Source: a virus
Length of the DNA: 30,240 nt
Strand: one strand, 5' to 3'
IMG/VR virus record: IMGVR_UViG_3300023112_000070
Span: 1 to 30,240 of that record
Part shown: positions 1 to 9,800 of the stretch, piece after piece
How the letters are laid out: each line of letters opens with the position of its first letter
Numbering within the stretch: the first letter of the stretch is position 1
Program-made: the position numbers and the translations under genes
Notes under the pieces: model-generated
What the model saw: the letters and a program-made list of their open reading frames with translations, nothing else
Database searches by the model: none
Told to the model about the DNA's origin: nothing

Positions 1-1220
1 CACTGATGCGTTTACCACCAGCGACAGCCTTGATTCCAGAGATCAATTCGTTGTTAGTTTGGCCAAACCCAATAAGCGGCACATTGTACTTGTTGATAAA
101 GTCATGCAACGCCGCAATGTGTAAACCATTCTGTTGCCATTCTTGCAGGACACCACGACTAATCTCGTTGGTCATAGCCAGCTTGATATAGTCATACACA
201 ATCAAGCACTGCGGTACACGAGTATCACGGTCGGGCTTAACGTGGGTCAGTAGCCACCTTCTGATATGCGGTAGCACGTCAGGAACGCTGAGACCACTAA
301 TCGACTGATAGAAAATAGGCATCTTCTTCACTGCTTCCCAAAGACGCGGCTCTTTAAGCTTGCGACCATGAGCCATGATCTCATCACGAATCTTCGGATC
401 TGTGACGTTGTTATCAATTAGTTCTTTTTCTGACATACGCCAGAAACCAGTTTCAATATACTCTGACGGAACCCTAGCAACCATGGCTGCAATACGCACC
501 CACTGGTCTTGCTTGCTTAGCTCGCTATCAAGATAAAGAACTGGTAGCCCCTTGCGTGCAGCGGTGACAGCGGCACGCATACCAAACTGAGACTTACCAC
601 TGCCAGTAGTACCAACCAAGAATGTCATAGAGCCATTTCTCAGTTGACCGATACACTCTTGCCACAAAGGATAACCTAGATCAAGCCCCATATGTCCAGG
701 GTCATCAGCAAGAGTATTAATGAACTCTTCAAACCCTTCACGAATATCTTCAATGGCGTGTTCGCCCTTGTCGATAATATTGACCTTACTGATGATGGCG
801 TTTTCAACCTTACCAATCATCACTGACAACGAATCGTTGGTCGCTGATAGATAGTCTCTTTGCTCAACAAAGGCTTGAGTATATTGGTCCTTGAGTGCCT
901 GTCTCTTGACCTCAAGAAAATGATTGTCAACCTCACCAATGCTCACTTCTTCGGCAATCAGTTCATCAATCCACTCACCGTTCCTCGTGGCAGACAAGTA
1001 GTTATGATGACCCAATGCTTTAGCTTCCGCCACAAGCTTGGCCTTCGTGACCTTCTGAGCTTCTTTATCAATAACCAGAGACCGTAGTGCCTCAAAGGTC
1101 ATACGGGTAGCCGTATGTTGAAAGTCTTCCTCTCCAAGATATTCAACAAACTCAAACAGCTTGTCTGGATGCTGTACAACTCCTGCTAGGAATATCTTCT
1201 CTGCTGCAACGTTACTCATT
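1..1220 (-). CDS. dnaB-like: DnaB-type replicative helicase, 3' end cut off by window edge
   Basis: 406 codons are visible from an ATG at 1220, and the C-terminus lies beyond the left edge. Residues 1-100 look like the DnaB N-terminal domain (start MSNVAAEKIF, then a helical region). The RecA-like motor follows: Walker A GTTGSGKS at 203-210, the H1a motif with its glutamate in LDSELS at 230-235, Walker B LIVYDYIKL at 339-347, and the sensor segment IGFGQTNN at 383-390. These are hallmarks of the hexameric helicase that unwinds DNA 5'-3' at the replication fork. The start overlaps the end of the upstream nuclease gene by 9 nt, so the two are probably translationally coupled. It is the last visible gene of the replication/recombination unit behind the TATAAT box at 3720-3725. 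I saw no frameshift or stop in the visible part. A primase-helicase fusion is unlikely because no zinc or TOPRIM region precedes the motor. Confidence 0.93.
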
Positions 1221-1628
1221 TCGTGCTTCTTCGATTAGTTTTTGTAGTTCTTCGACAGACACGTTACCACGTACTTCGATTAATGTAATTTCGTTTGTCT
1301 CGCACCAGAGTCTCTTTCTGGCGTCTCGTGCCTTAGATTTTTCAAACCCTTTCTTGTCACTGTGGAATAGCTTAACAAACTTATCGTGTTGTATGCCTTG
1401 ATACTCAAAGCCCAGTTTGTTATGCGGCATGAAAAAATCTAAGTAAAGTCGTTCTTCCGGTAGAGGAAACTCTTCCAAAATCAATGCGTGAAAACCATAG
1501 ATGCTACGTAGCAAGCGACCGAGCATGTACTGCCCAGCCGACTTGCACTGTTCGCGTGTCCGTACGGGATACCTTTCGGGTAGAATCTCCATACGAATCT
1601 CGCGGCCATTAAGCGTCTTGAATTTCAT
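1212..1628 (-). CDS. Small PD-(D/E)XK-like endonuclease
   Basis: 138 residues. The central part reads LYLDFFMPHNKLGFEYQG, then IQH: D64, E75 and Q77 fit the D...E-x-K/Q core of the PD-(D/E)XK nuclease fold, with the variant Gln in place of Lys as in Vsr-like and related nucleases. H81 and the basic stretch FEKSKARDARKRLW at 95-108 follow, and the segment ITLIEV at 114-119 would be the next core strand. A metal-dependent DNA endonuclease is therefore likely. Its place between recA and a replicative helicase suggests a role in recombination or junction processing, but that is inference from context. Four Cys/His residues are scattered without a zinc pattern. The start overlaps the end of recA by 20 nt, and its own end overlaps the helicase start by 9 nt. 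It could instead be a free-standing homing nuclease of the Vsr-like class. Confidence 0.72.
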   Translation of the reverse strand: MKFKTLNGREIRMEILPERYPVRTREQCKSAGQYMLGRLLRSIYGFHALILEEFPLPEERLYLDFFMPHNKLGFEYQGIQHDKFVKLFHSDKKGFEKSKARDARKRLWCETNEITLIEVRGNVSVEELQKLIEEARNE

Positions 1629-2796
1629 CTACTAGATCTTCAATGGGATCATGTCCACCAGGAATGAATAAGCTTTGTACTTCTGCGTCCAGCTTGTTGA
1701 ATAGTACACTGTCCATCAAGAGTCTGCGAGCAGCATTGAACTGACTCATACAAGTGGAGGCGATTTCCTCGCCATCCATAATGTACTCACCAGTGTCACG
1801 GTCGATCTTAGGCAGGAAGACTTGCTTGCCACCTTTGCCACCCATACGCAGGACACCAAAGTTGCACGCCTGAGTCACAAGTTCCTGCTCGCGGAAAATA
1901 CCGTTCTTGAAAAGGATAGGGAACACACCTTCGTTACCATCGGGGGCTACCTTGTTTTTGATTACCTTGTATCTGATTAGGCTGCCGATACGCTCCTTGT
2001 CAGAGTCCAGGATCCAATCGGTCTTGCGGGGCGTGAAGAGTCGGATACGCTGCGAAGCATAGAACTTAAGAGCATAGCCGCCAGGGGTATCCGTAGGGTC
2101 ACCATACATGGTGATCTTATCGCGGATCTGATTGACGAACACGAGGGCGACCTTGTTTTGCTCAGACACACCGATGAGCTTACGCATGGCATCAGACATG
2201 AGCTTGGCCAGCTTGCCCACGGTAGAGTCACCGATCTCTCCAGCCATCACTGACTGCGGTTGAGCGGCGTCGATAGAGTCTAGGATGGCCACTCCGTTAG
2301 GAACCATACCGGCAAACTTACGCATTGCTTCAAAAGCCTGCTCACCATTGGAAGCATTGACGATCCATAGGGGACATTCGGGATGCGGAGACTTCTTGCC
2401 AGCGGCCAGGGCTGTTGCGTGCTCAACGGCAATATCAAGATAGGGACGAAGCGTTCGAACCGTCCGCATAAGAGATAGGTTCAGGTTTCTCTCCATGTTG
2501 ACATATAGTACAGTCTTGCCAGCCTGGATAGCACGACCAGCTACCTCTAGTGACAACGTTGTCTTGCAGGTTCCCTCTGCACCGAAGATCTCGGTGATAC
2601 GCCCCTCAGGAAATGGCACAGCTAAATCGTAGTCTAAGTTATATGACCCACTACGATTAGGATTGGGATCACCAACCTCCTCTGCCGACATGGCTTGTAC
2701 GCCATCTTGTTCTACCTCCTGCTTGAAAAAGCCAAAGGTGGGAGTCGTCTGCTCCTCGATATCAATGTTCAGTCCAGGTTTCTTACGCTTTGCCAT
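1609..2796 (-). CDS. recA: RecA-family recombinase with variant Walker A motif
   Basis: 395 residues, close to the length of phage RecA/UvsX proteins. The motor core is complete: P-loop GAEGTCKTT at 72-80, catalytic Glu as E102 in VNMER (equivalent to E. coli Glu96), Walker B VAILDSIDAA at 169-178, and the L2-loop sensor FVNQIRDKITMYGDP at 220-234 with Q223 and R225. TPGGYALKFYAS at 237-248 is nearly identical in pattern to bacterial RecA. The protein should form ATP-dependent filaments on single-stranded DNA and drive strand exchange in phage recombination and replication restart. The odd point is C77, which replaces the nearly invariant Gly before the P-loop Lys (codon at 2566-2568). Residues 1-50 are polar and lack a recognisable domain. 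The C-terminus is acidic (PIEDLVDEIQDA), as in RecA. The start overlaps the upstream gene by 14 nt and the end overlaps the nuclease gene by 20 nt. Confidence 0.93.
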   Translation of the reverse strand: MAKRKKPGLNIDIEEQTTPTFGFFKQEVEQDGVQAMSAEEVGDPNPNRSGSYNLDYDLAVPFPEGRITEIFGAEGTCKTTLSLEVAGRAIQAGKTVLYVNMERNLNLSLMRTVRTLRPYLDIAVEHATALAAGKKSPHPECPLWIVNASNGEQAFEAMRKFAGMVPNGVAILDSIDAAQPQSVMAGEIGDSTVGKLAKLMSDAMRKLIGVSEQNKVALVFVNQIRDKITMYGDPTDTPGGYALKFYASQRIRLFTPRKTDWILDSDKERIGSLIRYKVIKNKVAPDGNEGVFPILFKNGIFREQELVTQACNFGVLRMGGKGGKQVFLPKIDRDTGEYIMDGEEIASTCMSQFNAARRLLMDSVLFNKLDAEVQSLFIPGGHDPIEDLVDEIQDA

Positions 2797-3214
2797 TCTC
2801 TAGTTCTCTCAAAAATGAAAACAGTGTTTTCGGTTTTGCTTCTTTGTACTTAACTTTTTCAAGACCGGACGAGGCGAGTTCCTTTTGCCAGTCTGTGTAG
2901 AATCGTGATACTTGCTCCAAGTCGTATGACTCGAAAAGCTGACGGGCAACAACTGCCATCTTGGCGAACTGCTGTGGGCTGATGTGGTGCGGCTTACATT
3001 TCCAAATGTAAAAGGCCAGTTGTCCTGCTGATAAACCATAGGAATCCCCCATTAGTTTTTTCAAAGCAGCAACTAGCCGTCCCCACTCCTTACCATTATG
3101 ACCTCGCCACGGGTAAATGTCAGCACGAATGTCGCGATTCAACCAAATGAATTCTGCGAGTAGGTTGGCCCCGTCGTGCTCAACGTCCGGAGTAGTAAGA
3201 GAAGGGTACTTCAT
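2783..3214 (-). CDS. Hypothetical protein in the replication/recombination unit
   Basis: 143 residues, not recognised. It has no signal peptide, membrane segment, zinc pattern or nucleotide-binding motif. It looks mostly helical and rich in aromatic residues (WGRLVAALKKLMG around 44-56, FYIWKCKPHHISPQQF around 68-83) with a basic C-terminus (KVKYKEAKPK). The start shares an ATGA with the stop of the upstream gene, and its end overlaps recA by 14 nt, so it is tightly coupled to recA. The position suggests an accessory role in recombination or replication, for example a loader or a DNA-binding protein, but nothing in the sequence proves this. The unbroken frame and the overlaps on both sides are the evidence that it is a real gene. 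Confidence 0.75.
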   Translation of the reverse strand: MKYPSLTTPDVEHDGANLLAEFIWLNRDIRADIYPWRGHNGKEWGRLVAALKKLMGDSYGLSAGQLAFYIWKCKPHHISPQQFAKMAVVARQLFESYDLEQVSRFYTDWQKELASSGLEKVKYKEAKPKTLFSFLRELENGKA

Positions 3215-3669
3215 ACCGAGGGATCATTGACAATGACCGCTTTGTCGCCAGACTTGTATTCTCTAACTTCTTGTCTGGTTGTCCCCTGTTCTTGTACCCA
3301 GGTGATCCAGATTTCTTTTCCCTTCAAAATACCAATACCACGACACTCTGTTTCGGTTACGCCGCTCGTGTGTAGTAGGGCATTGATCTGCTTACTGTGC
3401 CAGTAGCCATTAACCTGAGCGTTCCCTTCTCCGTCTTTATACGGAACCAGTACAACATTGCGGCCATACGCCTCAAGTCTCAGGTTCGTGACCTTGAGCT
3501 TGTGGACCTCGATGTAATCCCTAAGACGCATCCACGCAGATATAGCACCGGGCGTGAGGTCTTCAAAGACGGTGGTTCCGTCTGACAGAGAGGCTATCCA
3601 ACGACTTGCGTTCGGATCACTCTTGGGATTGGGGACGTGAGGGTGTTTTGAGCTAAATGCTAATGTCAT
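3211..3669 (-). CDS. Hypothetical protein, first gene of the replication/recombination unit
   Basis: 152 residues from the ATG at 3669. The open frame extends upstream to a GTG at 3717, but that codon would lie at or before the transcription start expected from the TATAAT box at 3720-3725. The internal ATG (MTLAFSSKHP) also has a nearby GGAAG, though its spacing is short (3 nt), so I prefer this start. The protein is not recognised. It begins with a Pro/Ser-rich basic stretch, continues with a mixed alpha/beta region (TVFEDLTPGAISAWMRLRDY, then RNVVLVPYKDGEGNAQVNGYW) and ends acidic and Asp-rich. It has no membrane or catalytic motif. The stop overlaps the next start as ATGA. Being first behind the promoter and coupled to recA, it may be an early regulator or an accessory replication protein; that is a guess. 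Confidence 0.68.
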   Translation of the reverse strand: MTLAFSSKHPHVPNPKSDPNASRWIASLSDGTTVFEDLTPGAISAWMRLRDYIEVHKLKVTNLRLEAYGRNVVLVPYKDGEGNAQVNGYWHSKQINALLHTSGVTETECRGIGILKGKEIWITWVQEQGTTRQEVREYKSGDKAVIVNDPSV

Positions 3670-3719
3670 ATTCTTCCAAAGTCGTGGGTGGACTATCCAG
3701 CACCACGAATGGTACACAC

Positions 3720-3725
3720 ATTATA
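3720..3725 (-). promoter_or_regulatory. Probable -10 box of the replication/recombination unit
   Basis: A perfect TATAAT on the minus strand, placed between the tail-operon terminator and the first replication-unit gene, with its start predicted near 3713. With a 17-bp spacer the -35 position reads CTTTCC, a poor match to TTGACA. There is no extended -10 TG. An activator, a phage-modified sigma, or another -35 may be needed. The location straight after a terminator is the main support. Confidence 0.55.
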
Positions 3726-3746
3726 CGCGAAAGCGTACGAGTGGAA

Positions 3747-3783
3747 AGAAAAAAGAACCCACAAGTTACAACTTGTAGGCTCT
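3747..3783 (-). terminator. Intrinsic terminator of the tail operon
   Basis: On the minus strand a 14-bp stem with two G-T wobbles (arms 3770-3783 and 3754-3767, loop 3768-3769) carries the core ACAAGTT/AACTTGT and is followed directly by six T residues. It lies 20 bases past the stop of the last tail gene. The sequence is a classic rho-independent terminator and separates the tail operon from the replication unit. Confidence 0.9.
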
Positions 3784-3802
3784 CTTATGAACTAAATAAC
3801 TC

Positions 3803-4513
3803 TTACAGGAATTCAAGCTGGATAAAGTATCCGAAGTCGGTCTTTCGACCAGCAGAGGTGGGTGTACCACTCAGCATCAGGTGGAAATCGTGTACGTTTG
3901 CTTGGGCACTCTGATCTTGAAGACTCAATACGGCACCACCGCTAGAAATCTCAGACCATGCAGTAGCACCAGCATAACCATCGGTATCTGCTAACTGAGC
4001 AGCTTGGATCGTGATTCCAGTGGCCAGATCAGAGATATCCGGTACGCCAGACGCAGCAGTAAAGTTTACAGCACGGAACGTTGCCGTTTGTGTGATGACT
4101 GCCGTTCCATTGGGCTCCGCGAAGCGACACAGGAGAGTACCAGACTCAGACGGAATATCTACAAATGTTCCAGCCGTGTATGCAACTCCTGAGTGTTCTA
4201 CCAGGCTAGCACCAGTGAATTTTGCATTGATCATTCGCCCAAGGTCAGCACCTAGAGCATCAGTCCTAAATGTCGAATCCTGATATTGTCCAACAATAAC
4301 AGCACTGTTTGGAGCACCGTTAGCACCGAAGAAGCCCAAGCGGTTAGGGCTACCATCTGCCCCCGCTTCCATTTGGAAAATCTCCAAGTTGGGACGAGCA
4401 CGATCAACCGGCAACGTATCCGCCGAAGCGTAGTATGCCGCTGGCGTGAGACGCCCCGTGGTCAACTGACCCATTGTTCCGGATCCACCGAAAAATCTAA
4501 TTCCTGATACCAT
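3803..4513 (-). CDS. Probable virion protein, last gene of the tail operon
   Basis: 236 residues from an ATG preceded by AAGGA at suitable spacing. It is Gly/Ala/Thr/Ser-rich with almost no Lys, and mostly predicted beta (VIVGQYQDSTF, GTLLCRFAEPNGTAVITQTATFRAVNF), as is usual for a fibre tip, decoration or baseplate protein. The C-terminal segment (VHDFHLMLSGTPTSAGR, then an aromatic beta strand to the end) resembles the ends of the two small virion proteins at 17261-17914 and 18087-18647, so it may be a distant third member of that family. A 97-base gap with the TTAGTGTATT motif separates it from the upstream gene, so it may have its own promoter. The terminator at 3747-3783 follows. Function is not known; a terminal position after fibre-like genes would fit a tail-fibre accessory or adhesin. 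Confidence 0.75.
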   Translation of the reverse strand: MVSGIRFFGGSGTMGQLTTGRLTPAAYYASADTLPVDRARPNLEIFQMEAGADGSPNRLGFFGANGAPNSAVIVGQYQDSTFRTDALGADLGRMINAKFTGASLVEHSGVAYTAGTFVDIPSESGTLLCRFAEPNGTAVITQTATFRAVNFTAASGVPDISDLATGITIQAAQLADTDGYAGATAWSEISSGGAVLSLQDQSAQANVHDFHLMLSGTPTSAGRKTDFGYFIQLEFL

Positions 4514-4604
4514 TGTTCTTATTCCTTTTCTAGAAGCAATTATCCTTTAACACGGAACACAACTTCAAGACTTGAGCTATGGCATGTACCAATGCTTGCT
4601 ATAA
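4514..4604 (-). promoter_or_regulatory. Leader region of the 236-residue virion gene
   Basis: A gap of about 90 bases between two tail genes that otherwise belong to a tightly packed operon. No ORF, tRNA or strong hairpin is visible. An SD-like AAGGA lies about 10 bases before the ATG at 4513. The only other pattern is the TTAGTGTATT motif at its upstream edge. Confidence 0.4.
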
Positions 4605-4614
4605 AATACACTAA
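4605..4614 (-). promoter_or_regulatory. TTAGTGTATT motif, copy 1 (candidate late promoter element)
   Basis: An exact 10-mer on the minus strand that overlaps the TAG stop of the 733-residue gene and continues into an AT-rich run (TTTATAG). The next ATG is about 90 bases downstream. The same 10-mer occurs in two other intergenic gaps of the tail region. A promoter, a processing site or a leader element are all possible. Confidence 0.4.
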
Positions 4615-6812
4615 TTGATTGGAGTGTAGACGATCTTAAACGCCGGGTTCGTCTGGGATCCCCGTTGTAGAGGACCAAGGTCCGTGTAGTGAACAATCTC
4701 GAAAAAATCAGAACGTTCTTCAATACGAAACAAGTATAGACGTTTGTGATGCCAGTTGGTAAATCCAAGAGACTTGGGATCCGCAGCAATCATTAACGCA
4801 TAAAGACCGGGAGTGACATGTTCAGCAGTAGCGGGCACTTCTTTGAGGTCTATCAGTTTGGCTTTTTGATAGTAACCAAGACCATGTGGATCAGGCGGCA
4901 AATCACGAATTGGCTTTTCTGTACTATAACTAGATCCAGCAGAGTACGACGCTAGACATGGCTGGCTAGCACAACTGGCCGCTAGTGATATGGTGTCAAT
5001 TTGACCACTAGTACCTGCACCTAGCCCCTTACGAAATCCATACAAGGTCCCATTGATTTCTGTAAGATCATCTGGGTCAACAGAGGTAACTCCCACGCCG
5101 AGAGTTCTGTCATAGTACCAAAAGATTGGGTCCAAAGAAATGCCGGTGTGGTCGTATGTGAATCTCCAAATGAAAGACTCATAAACAACATTACCAAACT
5201 GTGGACTGCCTTGTACATATATTTTTTTATCAACACCGTCGTCCACGTATGTTATCTCAGGAAAAAATACGTCTCCTCTACTGCCAGCAGGGCTACTAGG
5301 GAAATTTAGGTTAGCTGTCGGTACCGTAATAACTTCTTCTCGTATGAAGTTCAGATGTTCATCATAAATCTGAAACTGCATATCTGCTGTATGAAGAGAA
5401 TTTTCTGGCGATCTATTGTGTAGTCTGATAATTTCAGCAGTACCAGCAACGCCACTTGGTACACGAGTGAGTCCCGTGTGCCACTGCCAGCCTCTACCGG
5501 GATTGCCACCACCACCACCAGTACTTTTTTCTAAATCAGCATAACGTACCCACGCATACTTACCAGTATGTGGCGATATTACACATAGTCCAGATGGAGG
5601 AGAAGTTTGTGCGTTTACAAGACTAGTTATATTCCCAAAATCTAAAATCCAGAGAGCATCATTGAATACTTCAAATCCTTCTGATCCACCAAAAAACATA
5701 CCACCAGAAGCAATGGGCGGTACATCAACGGGAGTACGTATCTGATCTAATGGAAACGCCTCGTCGTTATTTGGCCAACGACTAATTATACCAGATTCAA
5801 CAGCAGTGCGTACATGTTCTCTGCGATTACGTACTGCTACAGCGTACACGCCAGATGCAAAAGTGCCAGAAGGCGTGACAAAGATACGAGCAAAATCAAC
5901 ATCAACACCAGAAGACCCAACGGTACGTGGTGCTGCTGTACCATAACCAAAGTCACCACCAGGACTTGTACCGGATCCTGGAGCATTGGTATACTTGATA
6001 CCACCATCACTCATTTGTCCTAAGAATACGTCAGTAAAATCCCCTAGTGCATAACCATCAATACGAACAAACCCAGAAGCGACATGATCCGTTCTATACA
6101 AATCATTACCAGCTAATGAACTGGGTTCCCTTCCTGTGTGAGTAACAAGACCTGCATCTGTTCTCATGAAGTTAGGGAACATCGGCATGATGGGCACCTG
6201 AAAATCATTCACTGTGCCGTTGCTATGATTACCGTGAGCGTTTGTACGTTTTGGTTGAGCTAAAAATGGATATGGATTCCACATCACTTCTGCATAATCA
6301 ATGTCAAACAAATATCCTGAAGTGGCTATCACGTCGGCGTCTTCTCCAACAATGAATCCTTCATGTGAAGGAGCACGATGGAGATAAATTCCTGGGTCTG
6401 CTTGACCGCTCGGACTTTCAGGGTATATCTGACTAAACCAATCTGTCCTATGTTGTGTAGACGTATAGTTTGAATCTACAGAATAACTGTGAAACAAAAA
6501 GTTTAGACTCTTTCTTAGATCAAGAATATAGCCTACATCTGTAGCACTACCCACCATAAAAGGGTTGGCCAACGTAGCACCACCCGGCTGTGGTTCATAC
6601 GTGCCAGATGGTGGCGACAAATCAAATGAACGATAAGCGTACCAATCAGGCAAGAAGGTAGAATCAAATAACTGTCTGTGTTCAGCAGTATGAGCAAATT
6701 GAGCATCCTCAATCGTCACACCAGAGTAAGAAATTTGAATACCTTCTGCTGGTTGTCGGAATGGTTGCCCATTCTCATACGCATAAGGAATTTGTCCAGA
6801 ACCAATAACCAT
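4611..6812 (-). CDS. Large virion protein, probable tail fibre or receptor-binding protein
   Basis: 733 residues, not recognised by family. It starts in a TAATG overlap with the stop of the hub gene, so it is translationally coupled to it. The whole sequence is beta-rich and full of Gly, Ser, Asp and aromatic residues. The C-terminal half has strand-loop units such as EIIRLHNRSPENSL, MQFQIYDEHLNFIREEVITV and RLYLFRIEERSDFFEIVHY, which resemble beta-propeller or sandwich blades. A poly-Gly linker (TGGGGGNPGRG, near residue 435) separates the halves. Asn/His-rich stretches (TNAHGNHSNGTVND) may bind metal or be surface loops. Its position after the hub suggests a distal tail protein that contacts the host. 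It has no enzymatic signature, no coiled coil and no intramolecular chaperone domain that I can see. Confidence 0.75.
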   Translation of the reverse strand: MVIGSGQIPYAYENGQPFRQPAEGIQISYSGVTIEDAQFAHTAEHRQLFDSTFLPDWYAYRSFDLSPPSGTYEPQPGGATLANPFMVGSATDVGYILDLRKSLNFLFHSYSVDSNYTSTQHRTDWFSQIYPESPSGQADPGIYLHRAPSHEGFIVGEDADVIATSGYLFDIDYAEVMWNPYPFLAQPKRTNAHGNHSNGTVNDFQVPIMPMFPNFMRTDAGLVTHTGREPSSLAGNDLYRTDHVASGFVRIDGYALGDFTDVFLGQMSDGGIKYTNAPGSGTSPGGDFGYGTAAPRTVGSSGVDVDFARIFVTPSGTFASGVYAVAVRNRREHVRTAVESGIISRWPNNDEAFPLDQIRTPVDVPPIASGGMFFGGSEGFEVFNDALWILDFGNITSLVNAQTSPPSGLCVISPHTGKYAWVRYADLEKSTGGGGGNPGRGWQWHTGLTRVPSGVAGTAEIIRLHNRSPENSLHTADMQFQIYDEHLNFIREEVITVPTANLNFPSSPAGSRGDVFFPEITYVDDGVDKKIYVQGSPQFGNVVYESFIWRFTYDHTGISLDPIFWYYDRTLGVGVTSVDPDDLTEINGTLYGFRKGLGAGTSGQIDTISLAASCASQPCLASYSAGSSYSTEKPIRDLPPDPHGLGYYQKAKLIDLKEVPATAEHVTPGLYALMIAADPKSLGFTNWHHKRLYLFRIEERSDFFEIVHYTDLGPLQRGSQTNPAFKIVYTPIN

Positions 6813-9800
6813 TAGAGTACCAATTTCTGAATGAATCCAGGCTTTACGATTTCAATATAATTGACTGTTGCAGTAGCACCAAAGCTACCACTAGCTACAC
6901 TAAGCGTCACTAAGTACCCTTTATCGCCAGAAGCGGCTAGCTCTGGGAACGGAATAGGCACTACGTTTCCTGTAAGTGTCCCCGAAGACACAACCTGTCC
7001 ATTGAAATCTAGTGGTCGGACATTTGCTCTAGCAGTAGACTCACCAGGACGTGCCACACCAATAATTTGAACAGGCGTTACGCCAGCAGCATCGGTCACT
7101 GTACCGTTAATGAAGATCGTACCATCGCTGGCTCCAGGCGACACGGGAGCATCACCTTGAACAGCAAGTGTTGTCTTGTCACCAAGAGATACAGAACCAT
7201 TCAAAACTTCAACAGCAAACACGGCACGATCCGTACCTAAAGCCGATGCCGTTGGATCAACAATTGTCACATCATATTTAGTAGGCTCATCAACATTAGA
7301 GCGTTCAACTTCAACAATAGTACCATTGCCAAACGGACGACCTTGAGTAAAGTATCTTAGGATAGTGTTGCCTCCAGATAGTTCGAACTCATCCGTATGA
7401 TACATTGCCTCATCATTAATGTTTAGGAAACCATCAATACAAATAGCACCTTCCTGAAAGTCAATACTACTACCAGCGGTAGATGGTTTCGTATATAGGT
7501 TTTGATCAATCCCTCTATAGCGTTCATCTACTTCGTCACCAGCAGTGCTAGAAAGAGTAAATATATTGTTCACTTCCGTAATCGTCACGCGAACCGCACG
7601 TTCTTCGCGATCAAAGAATAGTGGCGGAACAAATGGATCACCCGGAAGAATTGGATTCGTCGGAGGTCCAGGAGTAGGATCGAGTAGTGCTAGACTACTG
7701 AAGTCAATAGGATTCAGGACGCCATTCAGAACGGCACGTACACGTTCTCCCAATGGGGCTTCGCGGCCAAATTTCGGGAAGTACGACTGAATTTTGTATC
7801 TGGTTAGGAACCCTTCGGTTCCAAACGAAATGTTCGTCTCACTTACGCCGTGACTAATTTCACCATATGATCCAGAAGGACCGATCCCTTGTTCAGCAAA
7901 AGCATCAAATGACAGGAGCGGTAATCCAACCTGATTGAAGTCAGCATAGCGTGAAGAACTCTTGGGGACAATCTTGCCCTCAGCTCTGCGAACTGCACGA
8001 CTAGACATAACCTGTAAAGATGTTTCATCGCCCACAGGAGAAAATGCCCAAGGCACAAACTGATCGTCTAATTGTACATCTTCGTCACGCTCGTAATGAA
8101 GGTCGCCTAGTACCCACTGACTCGGGTAAGACTGTCCATAACGATTACGAGCCTGCACAGGAATAGCTACGCCGGATAGAGCACTGTAAACATTAAGAAC
8201 AACCGCAGGGTTGATGATGTCTAGTGTTGTCTCAGCGTCTAGCTTTGCGTTAGTAGTTACTAGTGTGGCCAGTGAAGAAATTGTGTTGTCAATCGACAGA
8301 CCGCCAGAGGCTCCAGCGTTGATGGGTAATTGACACCAAATGGTTCCTTCAGGATAGTCTTCAAAAGAGTATAGTTCGTCGCTGCGAGGATTGATAACGC
8401 GGTTACCCACGATAGTCAACTCTACAGGAATATAGTGGCTACCATCTCCGGTAGGGTTAAACGGAGGTGCGTCTTCTGTCCAGTTGCCAAAACCAGCAGG
8501 GTTACTATCGCCCTGTGGTCCATAGACCGTATCGGATGGCAAACGACAGTGAGCACTAACACGAAAGTCATCAGTAATAAACGGACTGACTGGACCTAGG
8601 TCTCTATTGATTTCGTAATCTTCAACGAAAACACCACTAGCTCCCGTTGTGCCAGAAGGAGACAAAGAGAACCCTTCTACTTGATTTTCTACGTTAGCCC
8701 ATGCGGCACCAACAAGATTATATAGTCCCTCGGTATCATCAAACAATAGTCCTTCAAGAATATACGAACGACCATAGTGTCTAGAAGCATGATCGCGTAA
8801 TCTTGCATAAAAAGACAATACCCAGTTTTGTTCTTCGTCTCTACGGTTATTGATAACACGAATACCAGACTCAGCGGCACCAGTTGCCAAACCAGCCAAC
8901 GGCATTACCGGATCAAAACGACTCTGAAACGTTAGGTGCTGAGCAGCAATAGATCCAGCGTCAACAGGAAGACCATAGCCAGCAGGATCGCTAAGTGGAC
9001 TTGTGGCTTGATAAATCTTATAGTATGTCCATTGCTCGATACCCGCTAACGCAAGCTGCAACTCTTTTTCTTGAGGAATGTACGTACGATAGAAACCATC
9101 GGCATCATAGAAGCCAACCGTCAGCTTGTTCCACGCGGGCTGGAACACAACGCCACTCTGTGTACTATTTGTGTCAGTTATGTCATCTAATGCCAGAGTG
9201 TCTAGTCCATCAATAGGACTTAACAAGTGCGAGTTAATGAAGCCTTCTTGGTGACCACCCAAAACACGGAAACGTGTAGGATCAGGTACAACATCCTGAC
9301 CAAAACCAAGCTGCTTTGTTTCGTTCAATCCACTAGTACTACCAAACTCGGATACCAGATCAAGTATGTCTGACTCACTGATATCAAACGTTGTTTTCTT
9401 ATTGATCAGGTTGATGCGTTGAGCATCCATACTCCAGTACCAATCGTAGCCGGTATCTAGAAGAATACGAGATAGTACTTCGTCCAATTGCGATAAATTG
9501 AATTGGAAACGAAGTGCCTCAATGGTACCGCCAATGTTCTTTTCGAGCTGCTCCACCGTAGGTAGATCAGACACAGAAACAGAGCATTTACCTTCATTAA
9601 AATGTAAATCAATGGCCGCTAACACCTGACTATACGTAGCACCAAACTGCAAGATGCGACGATACTCTTTAATGTTAGGATCATTAGGATCACCACCGAC
9701 ATCAGTTAGACCATTAACTACTCGATATCCTCTAGCGACAGATACAACACCACTAGGTGCATCTTCTCCTAAGTCTTCCGTATGAATCTTAACTCGTCTC

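Noticed and set aside
3670-3717. GTG start at 3717 for the first replication-unit gene
   Set aside because: It lies at the expected transcription start from the TATAAT box, leaving no leader or SD; the ATG at 3669 has GGAAG close by.
3754-3783. The ACAAGTT/AACTTGT palindrome as an operator for a repressor
   Set aside because: The stem extends to 14 bp with a T-run on the correct side and stands just after a stop codon, so a terminator explains it fully.
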